Below are positions 32,389 through 40,539 of a stretch of 54,358 nucleotides of DNA, piece by piece (within the stretch, counting starts at the first letter, position 1; every line of letters begins with the position of its first letter). The stretch spans positions 1-54,358 of the forward strand of contig CAZXDL010000006.1 of assembly GCA_964639505.1 (NCBI GenBank), in the 5' to 3' direction. The stretch is from CAZXDL01 sp964639505 (GTDB taxonomy: Bacteria; Patescibacteriota; Saccharimonadia; Saccharimonadales; UBA4665). Under the pieces are notes generated by a model that saw only the letters and a program-made list of their open reading frames with translations, was not told the origin of the DNA and made no database searches. Made by a program: the position numbers and the translations under genes.

Positions 32389-33426
32389 ATGCGCCGTCAG
32401 GCCTACCGCCGCAAAGTCATTAGGACTAGCTTGCTCGTAACTAACGCTCTCATTCTGGGCGTTATTATTGCTTTTGTGTTGCAAAAACCAGATGCCAACA
32501 CATCGGCCACTCCAACTGTTTCAAGTGAAGTTGGAAACTCAGCCGTAGCCAATCCATTAGACCAAGTATCTTCAGCCGATATTGCGCTAACAGTGGCGCG
32601 CTTAGGCAGCCTGCCCGAAACCACCGCTATTAATAACCAAGCTCAATCCCAAGCTGCTGAAGTGGCTCTTGCTACGACAAGTAATAATGTAGTGAACAAG
32701 CCCCAGGTCGTTGCCACAGCGCTCAAATCTAGTGCCGACATCAAAGACTACACAGTCGCAGCCGGCGACACGATTTCCAGCATAGCGGCGAAGTTTGGCG
32801 TGACGTCGGATAGTGTCCGATGGTCAAACGGCCGTACCGGCGATGCTGTCGCACCCGGCACTGCTCTGCGTATCCCACCTGTTAATGGCATCGTCTACAC
32901 CGTAAATGCTGGCGACACGCCAGATAGCCTAGCCGCGAAGTTCAGAGCCAATAAAGACAAAATTATTGCCTACAACGATGCTGAAATTAAGGGTCTTGTG
33001 GTAGGACAGCGCATTATCATCCCAGATGCGGTTCAGGCTACTACCGCTGCCGCTCGACCAGCAAGCGTAAGAGGAGCTTTTGCTTGGGGCATCAGCCCAG
33101 TCTATGGCTCAAACGGCTATGACTACGGCTACTGTACATGGTATGTCGCTACTCGAATTTCTGTTCCAGCTAACTGGGGCAATGCCAACACATGGTCATA
33201 TTACGCGCCCGCCAGTGGCTGGACAGTCAGTAAGCGACCAGTTCCGGGCTCTATCGGTCAAACTACCGGACCTGGCTACGGACACGTTGCATTCGTCGAA
33301 GAGGTGTCTGATGACGGCACAATGATCAAATACTCTGATATGAATGGTTTGGCCGGTTGGGGTCGGGTCGGCCGCACGCCTGATTGGGTGCCAGCCAGCC
33401 ACTTCAATAACTACATTTATCGCTAG
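32389..33426 (+). CDS. Secreted LysM-CHAP peptidoglycan hydrolase
   Basis: The 345-residue protein has a basic N-terminus, one membrane helix (LLVTNALILGVIIAFVL), an Ala/Ser/Thr-rich spacer and two LysM domains (YTVAAGDTISSIAAKFGVTS and YTVNAGDTPDSLAAKFRANK). A CHAP amidase/endopeptidase domain follows, with the nucleophile Cys in YGYCTWYVATR and the His in GPGYGHVAFVEEV. It binds and cuts peptidoglycan outside the cell. The frame is open upstream to 32278. A well-placed AGGAG (32286-32290) lies 5 nt before an in-frame ATC at 32296 that would give a 31-residue longer protein reading (M)STTPTNS; see findings. ATG 32389 has no clear ribosome-binding site. Confidence 0.9.
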   Translation: MRRQAYRRKVIRTSLLVTNALILGVIIAFVLQKPDANTSATPTVSSEVGNSAVANPLDQVSSADIALTVARLGSLPETTAINNQAQSQAAEVALATTSNNVVNKPQVVATALKSSADIKDYTVAAGDTISSIAAKFGVTSDSVRWSNGRTGDAVAPGTALRIPPVNGIVYTVNAGDTPDSLAAKFRANKDKIIAYNDAEIKGLVVGQRIIIPDAVQATTAAARPASVRGAFAWGISPVYGSNGYDYGYCTWYVATRISVPANWGNANTWSYYAPASGWTVSKRPVPGSIGQTTGPGYGHVAFVEEVSDDGTMIKYSDMNGLAGWGRVGRTPDWVPASHFNNYIYR

Positions 33427-33459
33427 ATATCGAGACAGTGGTCTATACTGGTATAACAG

Positions 33460-34734
33460 ATGAGCTTTGTTGATAAAGTAAATGTTTTAGTTTCAGCTGG
33501 CGCTGGTGGTAATGGCAAGCTGTCTTTTCGCCATGAAAAATTTATAGATAAAGGTGGACCGGATGGCGGCGATGGCGGTAACGGCGGCGATGTAATATTA
33601 CAAGCCAGTCGCAATCAAAATACTTTAGCCGCTTTTCGTTATAAAAAAGAAATCACCGCTGAGGATGGCCAACCTGGTGGTAAAACCCGTATGCACGGTC
33701 GTAGTGGCAAGCATTTAATAGTCGCAGTGCCGGTTGGCACAGTCGCGACAACTGAAGAGGGCAGGGTAGTGGCCGATCTAACTGCTGACGGTGAGCAGCA
33801 AATAATCGCTAAGGGTGGTAAAGGAGGGTTTGGTAACGCACACTTTGTTTCGTCACGGCGACAGGCACCTAATTTTGCCGAAAAAGGCGAACCCGGTCAG
33901 GTTTTAAATCTACGGCTCGAGCTTAAAATGATCGCCGATGTGGGTCTAGTTGGCCTGCCTAACGCTGGTAAGTCGACATTACTTAGCAAGTTAAGTAATG
34001 CCAGGCCTGAGATAGCTGACTATCCATTTACTACCTTAACTCCAAACTTAGGGGTAGTAGATATAGATAACGATTCGAGCTTATTGATGGCCGACATCCC
34101 TGGCTTAATCGAAGGCGCAGCTGCCGGCAAAGGTCTTGGGCATGATTTTTTGCGGCATGTTGAACGGACAGCGGTAATACTACACCTAGTTGATGCCTAT
34201 CATTCAAACCCAGCCGAAGCCTACCAGACCATAAGGCAGGAGCTAAAAGCCTACAGTTCAGATTTGGCTAAACGGCCAGAGATCATTGCCCTCACCAAAA
34301 TTGAAGGTCTGGATGAGGAAATTATCAATGATTTAGTCAGTCAGCTTAAACGCGTAGCTCCAAAAAAAGCTGAAATATTCTCGATTTCAGCGCAAGCTGG
34401 TACTGGCGTGAAGCGGCTATTATTCTCACTAAAAGAAAAAGTAAACACCGAGCGCAATAAAAAAACTAAAAAATTTGTCGATCACAGTGTTACAGTCATT
34501 AAATTAACGGACACCTCTGACGCCTACGCTGTTAAAAAACAGGGCGACATTTTTATCGTTACCGGGGAGCGTATCGAACGATTCGCCAGCCGCACTGATT
34601 TCGAGCGTGATGAAGGCGTCCAACGATTACGTGACATTATGCGCCGAGCCGGTATTTTACATGAGCTAACCCGCCAAGGTATCGTGGCCGGCCAAACCAT
34701 CCAGATCGCTGATGTCGGAAAAATTATCTACTAA
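33460..34734 (+). CDS. obg: GTPase Obg (CgtA)
   Basis: Obg is a ribosome-associated GTPase that acts in 50S assembly and stress control. The 424-residue protein has the Gly-rich Obg fold (GGPDGGDGGNGGDVIL and AKGGKGGFGNAHFVSS), the G domain with G1 GLPNAGKSTLL, G2 (TTLTPN), G3 DIPGLIEGA and G4 (ALTKIE), and a C-terminal OCT domain. Length is normal. The promoter has TATACT 10 nt before the ATG. The stop overlaps the exonuclease start (TAATG). A 9-bp-stem inverted repeat sits at 33977-34000, within the G1-coding region. Confidence 0.96.
   Translation: MSFVDKVNVLVSAGAGGNGKLSFRHEKFIDKGGPDGGDGGNGGDVILQASRNQNTLAAFRYKKEITAEDGQPGGKTRMHGRSGKHLIVAVPVGTVATTEEGRVVADLTADGEQQIIAKGGKGGFGNAHFVSSRRQAPNFAEKGEPGQVLNLRLELKMIADVGLVGLPNAGKSTLLSKLSNARPEIADYPFTTLTPNLGVVDIDNDSSLLMADIPGLIEGAAAGKGLGHDFLRHVERTAVILHLVDAYHSNPAEAYQTIRQELKAYSSDLAKRPEIIALTKIEGLDEEIINDLVSQLKRVAPKKAEIFSISAQAGTGVKRLLFSLKEKVNTERNKKTKKFVDHSVTVIKLTDTSDAYAVKKQGDIFIVTGERIERFASRTDFERDEGVQRLRDIMRRAGILHELTRQGIVAGQTIQIADVGKIIY
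33977..34000. repeat. Inverted repeat inside obg
   Basis: CATTACTTA and TAAGTAATG form a perfect 9-bp stem around GCAAGT. The centre contains TTAGCAAGTTAA, one base from the SlyA-type consensus TTAGCAAGCTAA. Confidence 0.6.
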
Positions 34735-36185
34735 TGTCGGCAAGTTTTTTCTTTTACGATTTGGAGACAACGGGTTTTGATCCGCGCGGTGCTCGGATTA
34801 TGCAGTTTGCCGGTCAGCGGACTGACCTAGAATTGAAACCGATTGGTGAGCCGATCAACGAGCTTATTAAAATTACCCCTGATATTTTGCCTGACCCTGG
34901 TGCGGTATTAATTACAGGCATAACGCCGCAAAAAACACTCAGCGATGGATTAACCGAGGCAGAGTTTCTAAAAAAGTTCTACAAAGTGGCGGTTAAGCCA
35001 GACACAATTTTTGTCGGCTTTAACAGCGTACGGTTTGATGATGAATTTATGCGCTTTTTAAATTACAGGAATTTTTACGATGCCTATGAATGGCAATGGG
35101 CAAAAGGCTGCTCTCGTTGGGACATCTTGGATGTGGTTAGGGCGGCGCGTGCGCTAAGGCCAGATGGAATTAATTGGCCGTTTGCGCCTAATGGCAAACC
35201 AACCAACAGCCTCGGCTATTTGACTACACTTAACAAGTTAAGTCATGAGTCGGCTCACGACGCGCTAAGCGATGTGCAAGCGACAATCGCTGTGGCTCAG
35301 CTTGTTAAATCTAAGCAGCCAAAGTTGTTTGACCACCTGTTAAGCGTGCGAAAAAAAGACAAAGTCCGAGAAATTGTAGATAGTAGAAAGCCATTTATGT
35401 ATGTATCGGGGCGCTATCCTAGCGAAAATTTGCACACTACGGCGGCGATTTTGCTGGGACGGCACGCGGAGCTAGATTATGCCCTAGTTTATGATCTGAG
35501 GGTTGATCCCACACAATTTCTTGATATGACGGTGGATCAACTAATCGAAATCTGGCGCTACAACAAAGATCCTGAGGCTTTACGTTTGCCGGTAAAAACT
35601 CTCAAATATAACCGCTGCCCAGCTGTGATTCCAGGTGTTGTTCAAGATAAAGAAACATTAGCTCGGCTTAGACTCGATCTCAAGGAGATTACAAGCAACG
35701 CCACAAAGCTCAGCAAGGCTGGAAAAGTTTTCGTTGATAAATTATTTGAAGCCGTTGATAAACTTGATCAAGAACGCGAAAAAGCTCAGATTGCTTTGGT
35801 AGACAATGAATTAACTGTTGATGGGCGGCTTTATGATGGCTTCATCGATAATGCCGACAAACAGACAATGCGAGCCGTACGTGTGGCCGAGCCCGCCGAT
35901 CTTAGCCAGTTTGCGGCCAGCTTGAAAGATGCCAGACTAAAAAGTCTGCTGCCACTTTATAAAGCCAGAAATTTTCCAAAAAGCCTGTCTAGTGAGGAGT
36001 TAGAAGCATGGGAAAAATTTCGTTTTAATCGGCTATTTGAGGGTGGCACGGAAAGCCGTTTGGCCAAATATCTCGGCCAGTTGCAAGAGCTTAGCAGTCA
36101 AAAACTTAACGGCGAACAGCAGTATTTGCTTGAAGAGCTAAAGCTCTACGCGGAGTCTATTATCCCCGAAGATGTAGCTGGTTAG
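34734..36185 (+). CDS. sbcB: Exodeoxyribonuclease I (SbcB)
   Basis: ExoI degrades single-stranded DNA from the 3' end in recombination and mismatch repair. The 483-residue protein has the DEDDh exonuclease domain: FYDLETTGFDP (D9, E11), FVGFNSVRFDDEFMR and SHESAHDALSDVQATI. The SH3-like and C-terminal helical parts characteristic of ExoI follow (for example SGRYPSENLHTTAAILLG). It is coupled to obg by a 1-nt overlap. An ACTTAAC-AA-GTTAAGT palindrome lies at 35228-35243. Confidence 0.93.
   Translation: MSASFFFYDLETTGFDPRGARIMQFAGQRTDLELKPIGEPINELIKITPDILPDPGAVLITGITPQKTLSDGLTEAEFLKKFYKVAVKPDTIFVGFNSVRFDDEFMRFLNYRNFYDAYEWQWAKGCSRWDILDVVRAARALRPDGINWPFAPNGKPTNSLGYLTTLNKLSHESAHDALSDVQATIAVAQLVKSKQPKLFDHLLSVRKKDKVREIVDSRKPFMYVSGRYPSENLHTTAAILLGRHAELDYALVYDLRVDPTQFLDMTVDQLIEIWRYNKDPEALRLPVKTLKYNRCPAVIPGVVQDKETLARLRLDLKEITSNATKLSKAGKVFVDKLFEAVDKLDQEREKAQIALVDNELTVDGRLYDGFIDNADKQTMRAVRVAEPADLSQFAASLKDARLKSLLPLYKARNFPKSLSSEELEAWEKFRFNRLFEGGTESRLAKYLGQLQELSSQKLNGEQQYLLEELKLYAESIIPEDVAG
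35228..35243. repeat. TTAAC-AA-GTTAA palindrome inside sbcB
   Basis: Two 7-bp arms, ACTTAAC and GTTAAGT, flank AA. It is one of four exact TTAAC-WW-GTTAA sites in the window, all in DNA-repair genes. Confidence 0.65.
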
Positions 36186-36354
36186 CATGGAGCAGCACTC
36201 GCTGCGGGAATAAGTCTAAATTAGAGCGGCTAAAGTGCCGACGTTTCATAAAAAAGTAAGCGATAACAGCCACACCAACTATAGCTAAATAGGCCCAAAA
36301 ACTGATCTGAATATTTGTGCCGGGTATTATCCCTAATACTATAAAACTATACAT
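36160..36354 (-). CDS. Small single-pass membrane protein
   Basis: The 64-residue protein begins MYSFIVLGIIPGTNIQ and has a strong hydrophobic helix (FWAYLAIVGVAVIAYFFM) followed by a basic tail (KRRHFSRS). The start is placed at 36354 because a near-consensus promoter on this strand (36388-36415) starts transcription near 36381. A longer frame from GTG 36396 would lie within the -10 box. The C-terminal coding end overlaps the 3' end of sbcB by 26 nt. No function is known. Confidence 0.5.
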   Translation of the reverse strand: MYSFIVLGIIPGTNIQISFWAYLAIVGVAVIAYFFMKRRHFSRSNLDLFPQRVLLHANQLHLRG

Positions 36355-36387
36355 GCCTGCCCCTGTTTTCTCGCGTTTGTGAACTGG

Positions 36388-36415
36388 ATTATACACCTAT
36401 TTGTCAAGATGTCAA
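36388..36415 (-). promoter_or_regulatory. Near-consensus promoter facing away from uvrA
   Basis: On the minus strand TTGACA (36410-36415) and TATAAT (36388-36393) are 16 bp apart, both perfect hexamers. A second TTGACA lies at 36402-36407. It drives the small membrane protein at 36160-36354 or an unseen RNA. Confidence 0.7.
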
Positions 36416-36483
36416 TAATGTACTATAAACGCTTATGTTTGCTATTTGTGGCCTAAAGACTGGAATAATCTAATGTTTTTCTG

Positions 36484-36508
36484 TATAATTGAGCCCCTTG
36501 CAAAGGAG
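36484..36508 (+). promoter_or_regulatory. uvrA -10 box and ribosome-binding site
   Basis: TATAAT (36484-36489) is followed by a short leader with AAAGGAG (36502-36508), 5 nt before the TTG start at 36514. The strong ribosome-binding site decides this start. Confidence 0.65.
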
Positions 36509-36513
36509 TAAAA

Positions 36514-39324
36514 TTGGCTGACCAGATCGTAGTTAAAGGTGCGCGCGAGCACAACTTAAAAAACATTGACCTAACCATTCCGCGAAATAAACTAGTGGTA
36601 ATTACTGGTTTGAGTGGCTCTGGGAAATCAAGCTTAGCTTTTGATACGATTTATGCCGAAGGTCAACGGCGCTACGTCGAGTCTTTAAGCTCATATGCCC
36701 GCCAATTCTTAGGGTTGATGGAAAAACCAGATGTCGATCAGATCGATGGACTGTCGCCGGCGATATCGATCGATCAGAAGTCTACTTCACGCAATCCTCG
36801 CTCGACAGTCGCTACTGTAACCGAGATCTATGATTATCTTCGACTTTTATATGCTCGGATTGGCGTGCCGCATTGCCCGATTGACGGCAACGCTGTCGTC
36901 CGACAAACCAGTACTGGCATTATCGAACAGATCGAGGCAACGACTACAGACAAGCGTTTAATGGTCTTAGCACCCGTAGTGATCGATAAAAAAGGTGCCT
37001 TTGAGCACATCCCCGAACAGTATCAGCGAGCCGGTTTTGCGCGAGTCAGGGTAGACGGGGTCGTTTATGCTTTAGATGAATTCCCCGAATTAGATAAAGC
37101 ATACCGGCACCGCATTGAAGTTGTTGTTGACCGGCTGGTAAATAACGCAGACAGTCGGGGTCGGTTAGTTCAATCGGTTGAACAAGCTCTTGATGTCGCT
37201 GAAGGTAAAGTAGTTATTCTCGACGCCGACTCAGCTGAGACCTGGACGTACAGCTTAATGTACGCTTGTCCGGATCATCCTGAAATTGCTATTCCTGAGC
37301 TGGAGCCGCGCACCTTTAGCTTTAACTCGCCGCACGGAGCCTGCCCGGTTTGTACAGGCCTTGGCAATAGACTAGAAGTTGACCCTGAATTAGTGATTCC
37401 AAACGGCACCTTAACCATAGCTGAGGGTGCGATCCGTCCTTATAACCGAATTAATGTTGACAACTGGTATATGAAAAAGCTGCAAGCCGTGGCCGATCAC
37501 TATAAGTTTTCGTTGCATGTACCAACTGGGGAATTAACTTCCGAGCAGCTAAACATGATTATGTACGGCACAGGCAATCAAAAATATAATGTCTCGCTTG
37601 GTCTGGGTAGGTCATTTGAAACTACCTACGAAGGTGTAGTACCAAATCTGGAGCGCCGCCACAAAGAAACAGACAGCGATTTTATCCGGCGCGACATTGA
37701 GCGCTTCATGCAGGAAAAACCGTGCCACGCCTGTGGCGGGCTGAGGCTTAAGCCCGAGGTTTTGGCAATAACTGTGGCTGACCAATCGATTATGGAAGTC
37801 TGCCAGCTCTCAATTGATAATGCACTAAAATGGTTCAGTTCACTCAAATTAAACGCCAAAGAATCAAAAATCGCCGAGATGATTTTGAAAGAAATTGGTG
37901 CACGGTTGCAGTTCCTGCAAGATGTTGGGTTGAACTATCTTAACTTGTTAAGGAGTGCCAACACATTAAGTGGCGGCGAAGCTCAACGTATACGTCTTGC
38001 CACTCAAATCGGCTCCGGTCTGATGGGTGTGCTTTATGTTTTAGACGAGCCCAGCATTGGCCTACATCAGCGTGATAACGCCCGCTTAATTCGTACTTTG
38101 AAACATTTGCGTGATTTAGGAAATACCGTCATTGTGGTCGAGCATGACGAAGAAACGATTCGCACTGGTGATTACTTAGTAGATATCGGCCCCGGTGCCG
38201 GCATACACGGTGGAGAAGTTGTCGCGCATGGCTCGCCCGACCAAGTTTCAAAAAATAAAGCGAGTCTAACAGCTGATTATTTGTCTGGCAAAAAAACAAT
38301 CGCCACACCTAAAAAGCGCCGTCAAGGCAACGGCAAGGCAGTAGTTATTAAAGGTGCCCGCGAAAACAATCTGCAGAACGTTGACGCCGAAATCCCGTTG
38401 GGCAAATTGGTTGTTGTTAGTGGAGTCAGCGGGTCGGGCAAGTCGTCGCTTATCAACGACATTTTGGCAAAAGAGCTGCTGGCCCGCTTGCATCGTGCTA
38501 GCACTGTCCCCGGTAAGCACGATGACATTGAAGGGATAAAACTGCTCGATAAGGCGATTATTATCGATCAATCCCCTATTGGCCGCACGCCTCGCTCTAA
38601 TCCAGCGACCTACACAGGATTATTTACGCCAATTCGCGAGCTTTTCGCGCAAATGCCTGAGGCTAAGCTGCGTGGCTACAGTGCCGGCAGGTTTAGTTTT
38701 AACGTTAAAGGCGGCCGCTGTGAAAACTGCGCAGGCGACGGGATCATTAAAATCGAAATGCACTTTTTGCCTGATGTGTATGTGCCTTGCGAAGTCTGTC
38801 ATGGTAAACGCTACAATCGTGAAGCTCTCGAGATTCATTACAAAGGCAAAACGATTGCAGACATCTTAGAAATGACCTGCGAACAAGCCCTTGAGTTTTT
38901 TGAAAACATTCCGGCAATTGCGCGCAAACTGCAAACGCTTGTCGACGTCGGCCTCGGCTATATTGCGCTGGGTCAATCAGCTACAACTTTGAGTGGCGGC
39001 GAAGCCCAGCGTATTAAACTAAGTACCGAGCTGAGCCGTCGTCCGACTGGCAAAACTTTGTACATCCTCGACGAGCCAACCACCGGTTTACACATGGCCG
39101 ACGTCGACAAACTGCTTAAAATGCTTCATGCCTTGGTAGATGCAGGCAATAGCATGGTAGTAATCGAGCACAACCTAGATGTGATTAAAAATGCTGACTG
39201 GTTAATTGACATGGGCCCAGAGGGTGGAGACGCCGGTGGCCAAATCGTAGCACAAGGCACCCCTGAGCAAGTAGCCAAAAACAAAACAAGCTACACTGGA
39301 CAATATCTCTCAAAAATGCTATAA
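36514..39324 (+). CDS. uvrA: UvrABC excinuclease subunit A
   Basis: UvrA finds DNA damage and loads UvrB in nucleotide excision repair. The 936-residue ABC-type ATPase has two Walker A loops (GLSGSGKSS near residue 33 and GVSGSGKSS near 640), two LSGGEAQRI signatures and two Walker B segments (YVLDEPSIGLH, YILDEPTTGLH). The zinc-binding Cys pairs are visible in CHACGGLRL, in CENCAGDG and in CEVCHGKRYNRE; the first module reads CPDHPE with GACPVCTGLG. The start is TTG with a good AAGGAG. uvrC is in this window at 46477, but uvrB is not. A CTTAAC-TT-GTTAAG palindrome is at 37939-37952. Confidence 0.97.
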   Translation: MADQIVVKGAREHNLKNIDLTIPRNKLVVITGLSGSGKSSLAFDTIYAEGQRRYVESLSSYARQFLGLMEKPDVDQIDGLSPAISIDQKSTSRNPRSTVATVTEIYDYLRLLYARIGVPHCPIDGNAVVRQTSTGIIEQIEATTTDKRLMVLAPVVIDKKGAFEHIPEQYQRAGFARVRVDGVVYALDEFPELDKAYRHRIEVVVDRLVNNADSRGRLVQSVEQALDVAEGKVVILDADSAETWTYSLMYACPDHPEIAIPELEPRTFSFNSPHGACPVCTGLGNRLEVDPELVIPNGTLTIAEGAIRPYNRINVDNWYMKKLQAVADHYKFSLHVPTGELTSEQLNMIMYGTGNQKYNVSLGLGRSFETTYEGVVPNLERRHKETDSDFIRRDIERFMQEKPCHACGGLRLKPEVLAITVADQSIMEVCQLSIDNALKWFSSLKLNAKESKIAEMILKEIGARLQFLQDVGLNYLNLLRSANTLSGGEAQRIRLATQIGSGLMGVLYVLDEPSIGLHQRDNARLIRTLKHLRDLGNTVIVVEHDEETIRTGDYLVDIGPGAGIHGGEVVAHGSPDQVSKNKASLTADYLSGKKTIATPKKRRQGNGKAVVIKGARENNLQNVDAEIPLGKLVVVSGVSGSGKSSLINDILAKELLARLHRASTVPGKHDDIEGIKLLDKAIIIDQSPIGRTPRSNPATYTGLFTPIRELFAQMPEAKLRGYSAGRFSFNVKGGRCENCAGDGIIKIEMHFLPDVYVPCEVCHGKRYNREALEIHYKGKTIADILEMTCEQALEFFENIPAIARKLQTLVDVGLGYIALGQSATTLSGGEAQRIKLSTELSRRPTGKTLYILDEPTTGLHMADVDKLLKMLHALVDAGNSMVVIEHNLDVIKNADWLIDMGPEGGDAGGQIVAQGTPEQVAKNKTSYTGQYLSKML
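37939..37952. repeat. TTAAC-TT-GTTAA palindrome inside uvrA
   Basis: Two 6-bp arms, CTTAAC and GTTAAG, flank TT, in the same reading frame as the sites in pcrA, sbcB and uvrC. Confidence 0.65.
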
Positions 39325-39325
39325 T
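39317..39325 (+). promoter_or_regulatory. Extended -10 promoter overlapping the uvrA stop
   Basis: TGC-TATAAT spans the last codons and the TAA stop of uvrA. ATG 39332 follows after 6 nt, so the message would be leaderless. Confidence 0.65.
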
Positions 39326-39331
39326 AACTAA

Positions 39332-39820
39332 ATGGCCAATTTATTAAATGATGGCGAGAAATTCGAGCTGCTTGAAGCTCAGCTAAAAGCGATACCCGTC
39401 GAGATGGTTGAACGTCGGCTTGATGAGCGACTTTCCGAAGGTGCTCAACGTATGCTTGATTCGCTAACCCTAAAAGACCAGACGGAGTACGACCGTACTT
39501 TAGCTAAATTCACATTTGCACAACTGATCTTAGCTAAACACGGACTTCGAATTCAGGGTGATGAAATAAACGGACCATTTAATCTGCCAGCTTGGATCGT
39601 GACAGCCAGAGCCGAGTTAGATAAATTTATTGAAGAAGATCCTGAGACTCGTGAGGCGCTATGGGATTCAGATTTTTATAGTAGTTGGCTTCCAACTGTA
39701 AATCAATTAGACCATAGATCATCAGGCTGGGTAACTCCTTGTGGACCATTTGATAACCAATCATTTGCGGCAGGATTAGCGAGCGGTCTAATCACTATAG
39801 AAATACCGCTGCTCGATTAA
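39332..39820 (+). CDS. Soluble protein of unknown function
   Basis: The 162-residue protein is acidic and mostly helical in its first half (GEKFELLEAQLKAIPVEMVE). Its second half is richer in Trp and Pro (FNLPAWIVTARAELDKF). No motif is recognised. The 6-nt distance from a consensus -10 box supports the start. It is convergent with the dedA-like gene, the two stops being 1 nt apart. Confidence 0.7.
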   Translation: MANLLNDGEKFELLEAQLKAIPVEMVERRLDERLSEGAQRMLDSLTLKDQTEYDRTLAKFTFAQLILAKHGLRIQGDEINGPFNLPAWIVTARAELDKFIEEDPETREALWDSDFYSSWLPTVNQLDHRSSGWVTPCGPFDNQSFAAGLASGLITIEIPLLD

Positions 39821-39821
39821 A

Positions 39822-40460
39822 TTATTTTTCTTTTTTGGTATCGGGCGTGACTGGTTTGCGACTGCGGTCTTCGATTAAGGCTTTGATGACATGATAAATT
39901 GTTGGGCCTAGTGTTATGCCCATGACAAGTATGACGCCAACGGCAACGTAGTGCTCAATATTTGGGATACGATTTCCAAACCAGTAGCCCAGCATTGTTA
40001 TTAAAAATGACCAAGTGATAATCCCGATGGCATCAAAAATAACGAATTGCTTGTAATTCATTTTTGCCACACCAGCCACGGGCGGGGCAAAAGTTCTGAC
40101 GATCGGTATAAAGTGCGAAAACAGCATTGTCCGGCTACCCCAACGCTCGTAAAACTTTTCGGCTCGCTGGACGTATTCTTGCCTGAAAAACAGCCCATCC
40201 TTCTTTTTGAATAAACCACGGCCATAACGTTTACCCAAATGATACCCAACGTTGTCGCCTAAGATAGCAGCTAATGCGATTACAACGATTACTTCTGTAA
40301 TATTTAAGTGACCTTGGGCGGCAAAAACTCCAGCCGTAAAAAGCAAAGTATCACCTGGGAAGAAAAAGCCGACAAACATGCCTGATTCGGCAAAAATGAT
40401 GGCTGCGATCAGTAGTAGTCCGCCGGACTGTATAATTTGCTGGACATCAAACATGCTCAT
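39822..40460 (-). CDS. DedA-family membrane protein
   Basis: DedA proteins move lipids (undecaprenyl phosphate or phospholipids) across the membrane and support wall synthesis and envelope stability. The 212-residue protein has several membrane helices, the acidic motif near the start (IFAESGMFVGFFFPGDTLLF) and the conserved re-entrant block FIPIVRTFAPPVAGVAKM with its essential Arg. The tail is basic and charged (KPVTPDTKKEK). The start may be ATG 40460 or 40454. It is divergent from rplY. Confidence 0.92.
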   Translation of the reverse strand: MSMFDVQQIIQSGGLLLIAAIIFAESGMFVGFFFPGDTLLFTAGVFAAQGHLNITEVIVVIALAAILGDNVGYHLGKRYGRGLFKKKDGLFFRQEYVQRAEKFYERWGSRTMLFSHFIPIVRTFAPPVAGVAKMNYKQFVIFDAIGIITWSFLITMLGYWFGNRIPNIEHYVAVGVILVMGITLGPTIYHVIKALIEDRSRKPVTPDTKKEK

Positions 40461-40499
40461 TAAGCTTAACGTTTCGGGGCTGACTAGTCCAGCTATATC

Positions 40500-40529
40500 T
40501 GTTATAATGTATCAAAATACTTTAGGAGA
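40500..40529 (+). promoter_or_regulatory. rplY promoter and ribosome-binding site
   Basis: TGT-TATAAT (40500-40508) is followed by a short leader with AGGAGA (40524-40529), 10 nt before ATG 40540. This fixes the start; the frame is open further upstream. Confidence 0.65.
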
Positions 40530-40539
40530 CCGATCGTTT

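Noticed and set aside
40378..40539. N-terminal extension of bL25
   Set aside because: The extra codons overlap the divergent dedA-like gene, and the promoter and AGGAGA lie directly before ATG 40540.
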